Assembly (NCBI GenBank): GCA_902792895.1
Contig: CADBBK010000012.1
Location: 1-64,000 of the forward strand
Source: an uncultured Bacteroidales bacterium
Lineage (GTDB): Bacteria; Bacteroidota; Bacteroidia; Bacteroidales; Muribaculaceae
DNA length: 64,000 nt
Direction: 5' to 3'
Made by a program: the position numbers and the translations under genes. Of the stretch, positions 7,973-16,578 are shown in pieces. Each line of letters begins with the position of its first letter. Position 1 is the stretch's first letter. The notes under the pieces were generated by a model. That model made no database searches. It saw only the letters and a list, made by a program, of their open reading frames with translations, and was not told the origin of the DNA.

Positions 7973-8764
7973 ATGCGGAAAGTTAGAGCAAAAAAGTCAC
8001 TGGGGCAGCATTTCCTGACCGATTTGTCGATTGCCGAGCGCATTGCCCACACGCTGGACGACTTCAAGCACCTGCCGGTGCTCGAGGTAGGCCCGGGCAT
8101 GGGTGTGCTCACCCAGTTCCTGCTCGATATGGGGCTGGACCTGACGGTGGTGGAACTTGACGGTGAGAGTGTGAACTACCTGGAGGCCTCCTATCCACAG
8201 CTGCACGGACGCATCATCGGCGAGGACTTCCTGAAGATGGACCTCAAGCGGCTGTATGGCGACTCCCCCTTCTGCGTGATTGGCAACTACCCTTACAACA
8301 TCTCGACGCAGATTTTCTTCAAGGTGCTGGACTACCGCGACCAGGTCGCTTGCTGCAGCGGCATGCTGCAGCGCGAGGTGGCGCAGCGCATCGCCGAGCC
8401 GCCGGGCAGCAAGGCCTACGGCATCCTGTCGGTGCTGCTGCAGGCGTGGTATGACATCGAGTATCTGTTCACCGTCGATGAGCATGTGTTCGACCCGCCC
8501 CCCAAGGTCAAGAGCGGTGTCATCCGCCTCACGCGCAACGATGTGACCGACCTGGGCGTTGACGAGCGCATGTTCAAGCGCATCGTGAAGGCCTCGTTCG
8601 GGCAGCGGCGCAAGATGCTGCGCAGCTCGTTGAAGCCGATTTTCTCGGCCGACCCGACGGTGATGGAGCGTGATGTGTTCCGACAACGTCCCGAACAGCT
8701 GGGCGTAGAAGATTTCATTGCCCTGACGCGGCTCGCGATGGAGCAGCCGCACTCGGTCCCCTGA
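7973..8764 (+). CDS. rsmA: 16S rRNA (A1518/A1519)-N6-dimethyltransferase RsmA (KsgA)
   Basis: RsmA dimethylates two adjacent adenines in the 3' terminal hairpin of 16S rRNA late in 30S assembly. The start MRKVRAKKSLGQHFL carries the family hallmark KxSLGQHFL. The SAM-binding motif is LEVGPGMGVLT (about residue 37), acidic motif VVELD follows, and catalytic motif IV is GNYPYNIS (NxPY). The C-terminal helical domain contains DPPPKVKSGV. The length of 263 aa is normal. It is divergent from the flippase-like gene and 80 bp ahead of mgtE. Confidence 0.95.
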   Translation: MRKVRAKKSLGQHFLTDLSIAERIAHTLDDFKHLPVLEVGPGMGVLTQFLLDMGLDLTVVELDGESVNYLEASYPQLHGRIIGEDFLKMDLKRLYGDSPFCVIGNYPYNISTQIFFKVLDYRDQVACCSGMLQREVAQRIAEPPGSKAYGILSVLLQAWYDIEYLFTVDEHVFDPPPKVKSGVIRLTRNDVTDLGVDERMFKRIVKASFGQRRKMLRSSLKPIFSADPTVMERDVFRQRPEQLGVEDFIALTRLAMEQPHSVP

Positions 8765-8771
8765 CGGATTC

Positions 8772-8787
8772 GCCCCGTCGACGGGGC
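8772..8787. other. 16-bp perfect palindrome after rsmA
   Basis: GCCCCGTCGACGGGGC lies 7 bp after the rsmA stop. It has no T-run, so it may only slow or process the transcript between rsmA and mgtE. Confidence 0.4.
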
Positions 8788-8844
8788 CTACCTCTCCACA
8801 ACCAAGCCACAGTTATCAACGACTACTAAGACTCCAGAAATGCT

Positions 8845-10239
8845 ATGAAGGAATTTACCGAGGAATATTTGTCGAACCTTAACGAACTCATCCACAATAA
8901 GAATGAGGAACTCGTGCGGGCCCAGATTCAGGACCTGCACCCTGCCGATGTCGCCGAGCTGGTAGGTGACCTGGACGACGAGGACGCACTGTTCATCATG
9001 CTGATGCTTGATGACGAGACGGCCGCCGACGTGCTGGTAGAACTCGACGAGGACCAGCGCCACGACCTGATGGAGCTGATGCCTAACGAGGAAATCGCCA
9101 AGCAGGTCGAGCAGATGGATGCCGATGACGCCGTCGACGTGATCCAGGAGCTGGACGAGGAGGACCGCGAGGACGTTATCAAGCACATCGACGACGTGGA
9201 GCAGGCAGGCGATATCGTGGACCTGCTGCAATATGACGAGGACACCGCCGGTGGTTACATGTCCACCGAGATGATTGTCGTCAACGAGAACATGTCGATG
9301 CCCGACTGCATCAAGGCGATGCGCCAGCAGGCCGAGGACATCGACGAAATCTATGTCATCTATGTCGTTGACGACGACAACCGCCTGAAGGGCATCTTCC
9401 CGTTGAAGACCACCATCACCAACCCCTCGGCCTCCAAAATCAAGCACGTCATGGAGCCTGACCCCCTGAGCGTGCGCACCGACACCCACATCGAGGACGT
9501 TGCCCTCGACTTCGAGAAATATGACTTGGTGGCCATGCCTGTCGTGGACAGCATCGGGCGCCTGGTGGGTCGCATCACGGTCGACGACATCATCGACCGC
9601 GTGCGAGAGCAGGGCGAGGACAATTACCAGATGGCATCAGGTATCTGGGGCGACATCGAGACCGACGACAACGTCTTCCGTCAGGTGCGCGCCCGATTGC
9701 CGTGGCTGCTCATCGGACTGGTGGGCGGTATCATCAACGCCCTGATTCTGGGTGGCGGTGAGGGCGATGCCGACCTGTTGCGCATCCTGCCCGGCCTGGC
9801 ATTGTTCATCCCGCTGATTGGCGGTACCGGCGGTAACGTGGGTACCCAGTCGAGCGCTATCGTTGTGCAAGGTCTTGCCAACGGCAGCCTGGACGTCAAG
9901 CACGTGGGCAAGCACTTGTTCAAGGAGTTCAGCACGGCGCTCATCAATGCACTGGTGATGGGACTGCTCATCTTCCTTTATGCCCATTTCTTCCCTGTGG
10001 ACAACGATCCCACCAAGTCCTACATCGCAGCATGGGCAGTGACCACTTCGCTGTTCCTCGTGGTGATGTTCGCCTCGCTGTTCGGCACGGTGGTGCCGCT
10101 GGTACTCGAGCGGCTGAAGATTGATCCCGCCATTGCGACTGGCCCGTTCGTTACAGTGACCAACGATATTGTGGGCATTACCATCTACATGGCCATCAGC
10201 GGCTGGCTCATCAACTTATTTACTTCTTTGATGGGCTAG
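8845..10239 (+). CDS. mgtE: Magnesium transporter MgtE
   Basis: A 464-aa MgtE channel. The N-terminal superhelical domain (residues about 1-125) is rich in Asp and Glu and contains LHPADVAELVGDL. Two CBS domains follow (residues about 130-255, with DEDTAGGYMSTEMI at their start and VGRITVDDIIDRV at the end). Five membrane helices form the pore, including GGTGGNVGTQSSAIVVQGLA, the conserved pore region. The acidic cytoplasmic part senses Mg2+ and closes the channel when it is abundant. No riboswitch-like leader is evident in the 80 bp upstream. Confidence 0.95.
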   Translation: MKEFTEEYLSNLNELIHNKNEELVRAQIQDLHPADVAELVGDLDDEDALFIMLMLDDETAADVLVELDEDQRHDLMELMPNEEIAKQVEQMDADDAVDVIQELDEEDREDVIKHIDDVEQAGDIVDLLQYDEDTAGGYMSTEMIVVNENMSMPDCIKAMRQQAEDIDEIYVIYVVDDDNRLKGIFPLKTTITNPSASKIKHVMEPDPLSVRTDTHIEDVALDFEKYDLVAMPVVDSIGRLVGRITVDDIIDRVREQGEDNYQMASGIWGDIETDDNVFRQVRARLPWLLIGLVGGIINALILGGGEGDADLLRILPGLALFIPLIGGTGGNVGTQSSAIVVQGLANGSLDVKHVGKHLFKEFSTALINALVMGLLIFLYAHFFPVDNDPTKSYIAAWAVTTSLFLVVMFASLFGTVVPLVLERLKIDPAIATGPFVTVTNDIVGITIYMAISGWLINLFTSLMG

Positions 10240-10261
10240 TGCCGACGAGAGTATAGTAAAA

Positions 10262-10311
10262 GGGGACGGTTCTGATTTGCAAAAGATGTAACGCAAATCG
10301 GAACCGTCCCC
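10262..10311. terminator. Bidirectional terminator between mgtE and the TrmH-family gene
   Basis: Arms 10262-10280 and 10293-10311 form a stem of about 19 bp with one wobble around a 12-nt loop. It lies between two convergent genes. Confidence 0.8.
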
Positions 10312-10333
10312 ATATAATGTCTATTTATAATGC

Positions 10334-11137
10334 TTATCGTTGTCGTAGTTCCCAGAAGGCAACTGCGGCGGCTGCGGCGACGTTGAGGGAGTCGACGTTG
10401 TGCTTCATGGGGATGCGCACGACGTGGTCGGCAGCGGTGATGGCCTCGTGCGAGAGGCCGTCGCCCTCGGTGCCCATAATCAGGGCCAGGCGGGGTATCT
10501 GCTTGAGAATCGCATCGTCGAGCGGGATGGAATCGTCGCTCAAGGCCATGGCTGCGGTTTGGAAGCCAAGCACATTCAGGCGCGGGGTGACCGGCTCGTC
10601 AATCCAGGTCCAGGGGACGAGGAATACCGAGCCCATCGACACGCGCACGGCACGGCGGTTCAACGGGTCACAGGCCGTGGGGGTGAGCAGCACGGCATCG
10701 ATGCCCAGCGCGGCAGCCGAGCGGAAGATGGCGCCGATGTTGGTCGTGTCGGTCACGGCATCGATGACCACCACGCGACGGGCGTCGCGGCACACCTGCT
10801 CGACGGGCAGCGGCAGCGGGCGCCGCATGGCACACAGCACGCCACGCGTCAGGGTGTAGCCCGTGAGGGCAGCCAGCAGATCGCGCTCGCCGGTATAGAC
10901 AGGAATGTCCCCGCAACGCTCGATGATGCTGGCGGCATCCCCCGTGATGTGACGCCGCTCGCACAGCAGCGACAGCGGTTCGTAGCCCGCGTTGAGGGCG
11001 ACATGGATGACCTTGGGGCTCTCGGCGATGAAGATGCCCTTGTCCGGCTCCAGGCGGTTGCGCAACTGCGCCTCGGTCAAGGTCCCATAGACTTCAACCC
11101 CAGGATGGTCCAGCGATGTAATCTCAATTATCGGCAT
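10334..11137 (-). CDS. TrmH/SpoU-family RNA 2'-O-methyltransferase
   Basis: A 267-aa SPOUT methyltransferase. The C-terminal knotted domain shows the three family motifs: DTTNIGAIFRSAAALGID (motif 1, Asn and Arg), LALIMGTEGDGLS (motif 2), and IPMKHNVDSLNVAAAAAV (motif 3). The N-terminal part (residues about 1-100) has the SpoU substrate-binding fold, with PDKGIFIAESPKVI. The RNA target (rRNA or tRNA) cannot be read from sequence. A promoter and an 82-bp tandem duplication lie just upstream. Confidence 0.88.
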   Translation of the reverse strand: MPIIEITSLDHPGVEVYGTLTEAQLRNRLEPDKGIFIAESPKVIHVALNAGYEPLSLLCERRHITGDAASIIERCGDIPVYTGERDLLAALTGYTLTRGVLCAMRRPLPLPVEQVCRDARRVVVIDAVTDTTNIGAIFRSAAALGIDAVLLTPTACDPLNRRAVRVSMGSVFLVPWTWIDEPVTPRLNVLGFQTAAMALSDDSIPLDDAILKQIPRLALIMGTEGDGLSHEAITAADHVVRIPMKHNVDSLNVAAAAAVAFWELRQR

Positions 11138-11144
11138 GATGATG

Positions 11145-11176
11145 CAAAGTTACTGAAAGTCGAGCGCAGAACAAAA
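11145..11176 (-). promoter_or_regulatory. Promoter of the TrmH-family gene
   Basis: The minus strand reads TTTTG, 19 bp, TAACTTTG, ending 8 bp before the ATG at 11137. The transcript would be nearly leaderless. Its -33 region is part of the 82-bp tandem repeat. Confidence 0.65.
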
Positions 11177-11312
11177 GAATTTATTCTTTTTTATGCCGAG
11201 ACGCAGTAACTTCGCCGATTTTTCGGCACCGTTACTGAAAGTCGAGCGCAGAACAAAAGAATTTATTCTTTTTTATGCCGAGACGCAGTAACTTCGCCGA
11301 TTTCTCGGCACC
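11149..11312. repeat. 82-bp tandem duplication (2 units plus start of a third)
   Basis: Unit 1 is 11149-11230 and unit 2 is 11231-11312, nearly identical, and the first 8 bases recur at 11313. Each unit has an AT-rich palindrome (AAAGAATTTATTCTTT) and a GCCGATTTTTCGGC-type hairpin. Unit 1 overlaps the promoter of the adjacent gene; unit 2 keeps the -33 and spacer but has lost the TTTG end of the -7 box. Confidence 0.9.
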
Positions 11313-11361
11313 GTTACTGAAAACCATTGATACTAACAATCCGCTCACTGCAATATTACAA

Positions 11362-11400
11362 ATCAAGGCAGCGATGCGGTGATTGCTTCGCTGCCTTGAT
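11362..11400 (-). terminator. Terminator of the T9SS-sorted protein gene
   Basis: A perfect 13-bp stem, 11362-11374 with 11388-11400, with a 13-nt loop, 27 bp after the stop of the minus-strand gene 11427-13631. Confidence 0.7.
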
Positions 11401-11426
11401 AACTTGAGCTACTGATGATGCTGAGG

Positions 11427-13631
11427 TTACTTCACCCAGACTTTCCTGGAGGTGCCGTCAGACATCCTGATGATGTTCAGGCCTGGTTGCGGTGCGCTCA
11501 ACTGGCGGCCATCCACGCTGTAGCGGGCCACCTCGCGGACATCGACTGCTGCTGCCACATCCTCGACTGCCGTGCTGATGAGATCATCGATGCGGAAGGC
11601 GGGGCTTACCACCTGCTCCTGCCAGTTGCCGACCTCATCCTGCAACTTGAAGCGCACGTCAAACCAGCCCTGGGTGGCCTTGCCCGTCACGTCGGCCAGC
11701 GAAGCGCGATAAAAGTAGCCCCAGCCCGGCATCTGGAACAGTTCGGGCACTTCCTCAACGGCCAACGCTCTCCAGTTCTCCTCACCATAGGGTGAATACT
11801 CTACCGTGACCTCCATCGGCTGACATTCATCATAGGCGCCATCCCAGAAGTCAGGATAGTAATTGAATTTGAAGGCGCCGCCCATAAACTCCATCGTGCC
11901 ATCGGCTGCGGTGGCAAAGCGGTCGGTGATGCCGGCCTCGCTGCGGAAGTGCAGCATCTCGATGCCAGGGCAGGTGCTCTCCTCGTTGGTTTGGTCAAAA
12001 TAGACCACCGTCTTGTTCTCGCCTTGCAGCCCGTCAACCACTATGTTGGTGTTGGTGACAGTAAATTCCCAGGTGCCCTTGCCGTTGGGTGACCAGTTGG
12101 CCGGGTCTTCGATTTCCTCGCCGTTGAACTTGAACGTCAAGGTTACCTCGGCATCATCGCACAGGCGCGACTCGCCATAGCGGCCCACATAATTGTTGCC
12201 AAAACTCATCACATCACCTTGATACTCATTATAGAAACTCAAGACATTCACGGCATTGATGGGGCAATTGTCGCCAAAGGTACCCAAACGTTCCTCGGCA
12301 GGATAGGTGAACGCCACTGGAGATGGCAATACTTGTTGCCTTATTCCATTTCCGGTGAGAGTACCTGTCTTGCCACTTGGGACACCATAACTATTAAAAT
12401 GGCCGATATTGTGGAATACCTGCTGACCGTTCTCAATGGCATAGGGCGCGGCTATTGTTTTGCCCGCAATATCATAGTATTCTTCTCCACTCCATTCATC
12501 ATAGACAAGGCCGTAATAGTCTGTAAACTGATTCCCTACCAAAAGATTCAGGCCCTCATCATTGGGGTTCTCAAACGGAATACTGTTATAGACATCAATT
12601 GAATAGGTATCACCCTGTTTTGGCGCTATCCCACCAAAAGACTGCGTTCCCCAGTTTGACAACTTCCCGTCAACCAAATTATAAACAGTGATAGCAGCAC
12701 CATAGCCTGGTTCTCCTTGGCCATGAGGCGAGAACTGGTAGTTCTCCTGGCACAAAACATAGTCCTCAGGATTGTTCTCAAGCACGCCGGCTTTCACATC
12801 GTCGGTCGAGAAATAACTCACGTACCACACTTCAGGGCCAGGAGAGCAAGTCCTAGACTGAGTGAAGAGATAACGGTCACTGACATCATTCACATAATAC
12901 TCGCTGAACGGTGCTGTACGCAACTCTTCGGGCCAAGCGCCGGTGACCATGTTACTGCCGGAGGCCAAACAGCCCACTCCTTTCAGGTAAACGGCATTGC
13001 AAATACTGGTGACCTCGACATCTCCTTCTTCGAGAATTATCGGTTCTCCCGTCTCTTCGTCAAACTCGCCTCCCCACAGGGCATGCTTGAGCACGTTTCC
13101 GTCAGGGCCGTAATTGACAAACGAGATGTGGTTGGTGGCTTCTTCGGCACTGAGAGTGAAGGTCGCATCCTCGGTCACCTCGACCTGCTCATGGATAACC
13201 CAATACTGGTCGCTCTTCTCCATGGACTCAAATTTCACTGCAAAATCGTAAGTTCCCGTGGGGACTGTCGCAGTGACGATATCCTCGCCCATCCACATTG
13301 CACTATTTTTATAATTCTCATTAATGATGGTTACTCCAGCAAATGGCGGCATAAACACTGCAGGGTCATAGACCAGGTTAAAAGTCAAGGTCACCTCGCC
13401 AGGCTCAGCCCTTTTGGGAGCCTTGAGTTCTTGCTTGGGCGTATAGACGGTCATGTAGCCGTATTGGTGCTTGTCCATCTTGTTCAAGTCCATACCCGAT
13501 TGGGTATATTGCACGCCTGCAGGCTTCTTGCCCGTCATGTTAAACTCGGTATAGACCTGTGCCTGAACAGCAAAGCCCACCATCAGCATCCATGCGCTGA
13601 TCAACAGTTTTGTCATGTGGATTTTTCTCAT
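11427..13631 (-). CDS. Secreted protein with T9SS-type C-terminal sorting domain, function unknown
   Basis: A 734-aa protein. A signal peptide (MTKLLISAWMLMVGFAVQAQ) begins at residue 6, so the ATG at 13616 is a possible start; 13631 is the first. The mature part is beta-rich with many Gly, Asn and aromatic residues and repeated VTLTF.. and ..DVEVTSICN-like strands. I recognise no catalytic motif. The last 45 residues (VARYSVDGRQLSAPQPGLNIIRM...KVWVK) match the form of the type A sorting signal of the type IX secretion system: xxYxxxGRxL, then G(I/L)xIxRxxDG, then KVxVK. It is therefore predicted to cross the outer membrane and be surface-anchored or released. A good promoter sits at 13677-13707 and a strong terminator follows. 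Confidence 0.8.
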   Translation of the reverse strand: MRKIHMTKLLISAWMLMVGFAVQAQVYTEFNMTGKKPAGVQYTQSGMDLNKMDKHQYGYMTVYTPKQELKAPKRAEPGEVTLTFNLVYDPAVFMPPFAGVTIINENYKNSAMWMGEDIVTATVPTGTYDFAVKFESMEKSDQYWVIHEQVEVTEDATFTLSAEEATNHISFVNYGPDGNVLKHALWGGEFDEETGEPIILEEGDVEVTSICNAVYLKGVGCLASGSNMVTGAWPEELRTAPFSEYYVNDVSDRYLFTQSRTCSPGPEVWYVSYFSTDDVKAGVLENNPEDYVLCQENYQFSPHGQGEPGYGAAITVYNLVDGKLSNWGTQSFGGIAPKQGDTYSIDVYNSIPFENPNDEGLNLLVGNQFTDYYGLVYDEWSGEEYYDIAGKTIAAPYAIENGQQVFHNIGHFNSYGVPSGKTGTLTGNGIRQQVLPSPVAFTYPAEERLGTFGDNCPINAVNVLSFYNEYQGDVMSFGNNYVGRYGESRLCDDAEVTLTFKFNGEEIEDPANWSPNGKGTWEFTVTNTNIVVDGLQGENKTVVYFDQTNEESTCPGIEMLHFRSEAGITDRFATAADGTMEFMGGAFKFNYYPDFWDGAYDECQPMEVTVEYSPYGEENWRALAVEEVPELFQMPGWGYFYRASLADVTGKATQGWFDVRFKLQDEVGNWQEQVVSPAFRIDDLISTAVEDVAAAVDVREVARYSVDGRQLSAPQPGLNIIRMSDGTSRKVWVK

Positions 13632-13676
13632 AATGATAGTTATTTAGAGGTTAGTAAAAAAGTGAATTGCTTGTCG

Positions 13677-13707
13677 CAAAGTTACCCCTATCAAAAATAA
13701 GCACCAA
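13677..13707 (-). promoter_or_regulatory. Promoter of the T9SS-sorted protein gene
   Basis: TTG, 20 bp, TAACTTTG on the minus strand, 46 bp before the first ATG. Confidence 0.65.
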
Positions 13708-13852
13708 AACTTTTTACCCCCAATCCTGACCATCTTACAAAACAGCACCTTTCCCAAGGTACTATCTTGCAAGATAGCACCCCGCCATCCCCCCAACTCA
13801 CTAAAAACCACCCAAATAACCCAAAATGCAGAAAACCACCCGAGACGACGTA

Positions 13853-13874
13853 GAGACGCAAAATTTTGCGTCTC
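13853..13874. repeat. 22-bp perfect palindrome (GAGACGCAAAA/TTTTGCGTCTC)
   Basis: A perfect inverted repeat without loop. Its half GAGACGCAAAA recurs at 13907-13917. I have the impression that this word is a dispersed repeat in Bacteroidales genomes; that part is recollection, not seen here. Confidence 0.65.
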
Positions 13875-13922
13875 CAACCATTTTACCTGTCCCAAATGCT
13901 ACCCTGGAGACGCAAAATATGT

Positions 13923-14277
13923 CATGAGTCACCCGGAGGGTGTCCTCTGAGTAACCGGCGGTAATGCTGGCAACCGAGCGGAGCGAGGGCGGCAGCATCA
14001 CCGCCGGTATGAACTGTCGTGGACCGTCGCTGAAGGCGACCCCATAGCAGCAGCCGTAATGGGGTCGCCCTGCAGGCGACGTAGAGGACAGTTATGCCAT
14101 CACCCCCAGTGAATCAGACTCCCGCGCTACGCTTGGTCGCCTGATTTACTGGGGGTTACTCAAAGAGCCGCCCTTCGGGCGTCTGCCACTCTACTAGACT
14201 GGCCTTACTCGTCATCTGCCATGAATCACCCGGAGGGTGTCTGCCACTTCGCTAGAGGCTGGCCTTACTCATCATTT
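13923..14277. repeat. Multi-hairpin intergenic repeat region
   Basis: Three long inverted repeats stand in a row. Arms 13954-13969 pair with 13993-14008. Arms 14012-14018 pair with 14087-14093, with inner arms 14035-14044 and 14060-14069. Arms 14102-14117 pair with 14141-14156. A small hairpin follows at 14169-14181. The whole is flanked by two copies of a CATGARTCACCCGGAGGGTGTC block (13923 and 14220), and the stretch around 14181-14218 is repeated with changes at 14239-14275. No convincing ORF is present. The 672-bp gap 13632-14303 otherwise holds only the promoter and palindrome listed. Confidence 0.8.
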
Positions 14278-14303
14278 GGGATGTTCCTCTCGTGTCAGCG
14301 GCG

Positions 14304-16031
14304 TTATTCGTCGGGGTGGGTGCGGGTGAGTTTTAGGTAGGCCGAGGGGGTGAGGCCGGTGAATTTTTTGAAGGTGTTGACAAAGTTGGAGTGTGAGTTG
14401 AAACCGACACTTTGGGCGATGGCTTTGATGGTCTGGTTGCCGTAGTGCTCGACATCACTCATGCGTCGGCAGGCTTCCTTGATGCGACGGTCGTTGACCA
14501 TTGCATTGAAGTTGCAGCCGAAGTGCTCATTGATGACCTGTGACACGTAGTTGCTGTGCTTGGCCTCTACCATTTCGCTCAGACGGTCCAGCGAGAATGT
14601 GTCGCTAAAGACCTCGGGCGATGACTCCATCACACTGCTGATGCGCTCAATGAGTGACGCACGGGTGTCCTCGTCAAGTGGGGTGTGCCGATACTTGGGT
14701 TTCTCGACGGCAGGCGCACTCTGGGCATGCAATTGCCGCATAGTATCCTCGGCAGCCAGCGATTCCTGTATCCTGTGATAGAGCACCTGGTTTTGCTCAT
14801 TCACCTGCTGGTACTTGCGATAGAGCATCCACAAGAGCCCCAACACGAGGAGCATCGTAGCCACTATCACCCACAGGATGCCCTGTTGCACCTTGCGCTT
14901 GTGCTCGATGTTCCGCATCTGCTCATCTTTCTTACCCATCTGCATCATGAAGTCGGCATCCCTCATGTCGTTGAAGTGGGTTTGCTGGATGACCTGGTCC
15001 CGCTGGCGATGCCACAGCAGTTCGTACTTGTCGGCAAGCGCCGGGTTGTTCTGACTGCGGTAGAATAGGTAATAGTAGCGGTAAACATCGGTCAGGCAAT
15101 CGGGCAAGTTCTCATGGACAACCAGGTTTTCCATCGCCTGGATTTCGGCCAGCGTGGCTGCAGGGTCTTTACGTTTCAAGAACGCATGATACAGGATTTC
15201 ATGCTTCAGATACTCAAACTCTATCTGGTTATACCAGGGAAGTTTGTGGGAAACGGGCAAGACTTTAAACGTCTCGATTGCCTGTTCCTGCTCGCCTTGT
15301 TGCCATAAAAGCATGCCATGACACAGTGCCTTGCAGTAATCATGACGAATTATCGTATCCGGCATTTCCAGTTGGCTGTAGGCTTCTATTTCCCCGGCGA
15401 TCAGGGGAAGCATGTCTTCACCAAAAGCCACATTCATGACATTAACGCAGATTGTCGGCAAGGCTCTCCAGTTCTCTGCTTTGACAGCATCATGAAACGC
15501 CCTCTTGTACTGTCCGACAATCGCTTTATAATCGGTACTCTCAGGGCTCAACACCGAGTTGGCCAGATATAGGTTGGCTAATGAATTAGAAAAAAGCGGG
15601 ATATCAATCGAATCGTTGCACTTCATGGCCAAGTCCTGCCCCATCAGCAGGTAGGTGTTGGCTTTTATAAAATCATAATAAACTCTCATGTGAAGAACCC
15701 CCATGTCGTGCATGGCTCGAGCAGCCAATTTCAATTCCTCCTTTTTCAGTTGGTTCTCATGGTAGCGGTCAATGACGATACTGAAGCACAGGTAAGCGCT
15801 GTCGGGGATATTACGCTTGTCCAAGTAATAGCCACCCAACTTCGAGAGTGAGTCGGTCGGCAACTGCAGCCACTGCGGATTGCTGAGTTGATGGGGAGAA
15901 TTCTCAACGGCGCTGCTTTGCACCACACTGCAGGACAGCAGCAGCATGACAAGCGCCAGCCGCCACCTCCAGCCATGAACCATGCCGAGACGCTTGCTCC
16001 TTTCTTCCAAATCAATGTCAATCAGTGCCAT
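14304..16031 (-). CDS. Membrane-bound AraC-type transcriptional regulator with TPR-like sensor
   Basis: A protein of about 575 aa from the ATG at 16031 (MALIDIDLEERSKRLG). The frame extends to 16193, but that part overlaps the upstream gene and encodes His/Arg-rich nonsense. A signal or membrane segment (LALVMLLLSCSVVQ) is followed by about 350 residues of helical repeats in the periplasm (tetratricopeptide-like, e.g. YHENQLKKEELKLAARAMHD). A membrane helix follows (ILWVIVATMLLVLGLLWMLY), then a coiled linker, then a C-terminal AraC HTH pair (IKAIAQSVGFNSHSNFVNTF, KKFTGLTPSAYLKLTR). Such one-piece sensors are common in Bacteroidales. The signal and target genes are unknown. It follows the PH-domain gene by 17 bp. 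Confidence 0.82.
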   Translation of the reverse strand: MALIDIDLEERSKRLGMVHGWRWRLALVMLLLSCSVVQSSAVENSPHQLSNPQWLQLPTDSLSKLGGYYLDKRNIPDSAYLCFSIVIDRYHENQLKKEELKLAARAMHDMGVLHMRVYYDFIKANTYLLMGQDLAMKCNDSIDIPLFSNSLANLYLANSVLSPESTDYKAIVGQYKRAFHDAVKAENWRALPTICVNVMNVAFGEDMLPLIAGEIEAYSQLEMPDTIIRHDYCKALCHGMLLWQQGEQEQAIETFKVLPVSHKLPWYNQIEFEYLKHEILYHAFLKRKDPAATLAEIQAMENLVVHENLPDCLTDVYRYYYLFYRSQNNPALADKYELLWHRQRDQVIQQTHFNDMRDADFMMQMGKKDEQMRNIEHKRKVQQGILWVIVATMLLVLGLLWMLYRKYQQVNEQNQVLYHRIQESLAAEDTMRQLHAQSAPAVEKPKYRHTPLDEDTRASLIERISSVMESSPEVFSDTFSLDRLSEMVEAKHSNYVSQVINEHFGCNFNAMVNDRRIKEACRRMSDVEHYGNQTIKAIAQSVGFNSHSNFVNTFKKFTGLTPSAYLKLTRTHPDE

Positions 16032-16048
16032 CCTAGGGGCTACAGTGG

Positions 16049-16411
16049 TTAGTTGGTAGTACTTGTTCCGGAGCCTTGGATGGCACGTACCTGGCGCTGG
16101 AATTCCAGCGGGCGCTTGATGTAGCGCAGCACGATGGTGCCGGCTCCGGTGCCTGAGACCTTGATGGTGCCGTAGTTGAAGATGCGTCCCCACAGGTTCT
16201 GCTCAACGAGGATGCTCTCTACCTTGCCGATGACAATCTCGTGTGCATGGCGGTGGATCCAGCCGTGGCTGTGGAAGAACCGCTTGTCGCTCACAAAGAT
16301 GGTCGTGGTCAGGTTGCGCACGAGGTGTCCCAGCTGCAGGTAGGCCCACTTGCTGAGTCGGGGCTGGTAGATGATGGTTTCGCCGGGGGCAATGATTCTG
16401 CTGATTTTCAT
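16049..16411 (-). CDS. Bacterial PH-domain (bPH2/DUF304) protein
   Basis: A 120-aa protein consisting of one bacterial pleckstrin-homology-like domain: FHSHGWIHRHAHEIVIGKVE, SILVEQNLWGRIFNYGTIKV, then SGTGAGTIVLRYIKRPLEF. This is the HEI...KIESI.VEQ..WGR...YGT pattern of PF03703. The membrane helices usually found before this domain are reduced to one weak segment near WAYLQLGHLV. The function of the family is unclear (membrane-associated). It is followed closely by the AraC-type regulator. Confidence 0.8.
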   Translation of the reverse strand: MKISRIIAPGETIIYQPRLSKWAYLQLGHLVRNLTTTIFVSDKRFFHSHGWIHRHAHEIVIGKVESILVEQNLWGRIFNYGTIKVSGTGAGTIVLRYIKRPLEFQRQVRAIQGSGTSTTN

Positions 16412-16449
16412 AACATATCCTTAAAATTGGTGCAAACCGAAAACAAATG

Positions 16450-16519
16450 CAAATATATTTGAATATTGTTGAGGTGCAGCCAAATTTATTTAAAAAACGT
16501 TTCTTATTGGGCAAAGTTA
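16450..16519 (-). promoter_or_regulatory. Two candidate -7 boxes for the PH-domain gene
   Basis: The minus strand has TATATTTG (16450-16457) and TAACTTTG (16512-16519). Neither has an ideal TTG at 19-20 bp, so which is used is open. Confidence 0.35.
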
Positions 16520-16578
16520 CTGCTTATTTCCGCATTATTTAGTAATTTCGCACCGATTTTTTTCAATACTAGAAGATT

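Noticed and set aside
13644-13895. 83-codon minus-strand frame with QNFASLRR
   Set aside because: It reads through the dispersed GAGACGCAAAA palindrome; repeat-derived.
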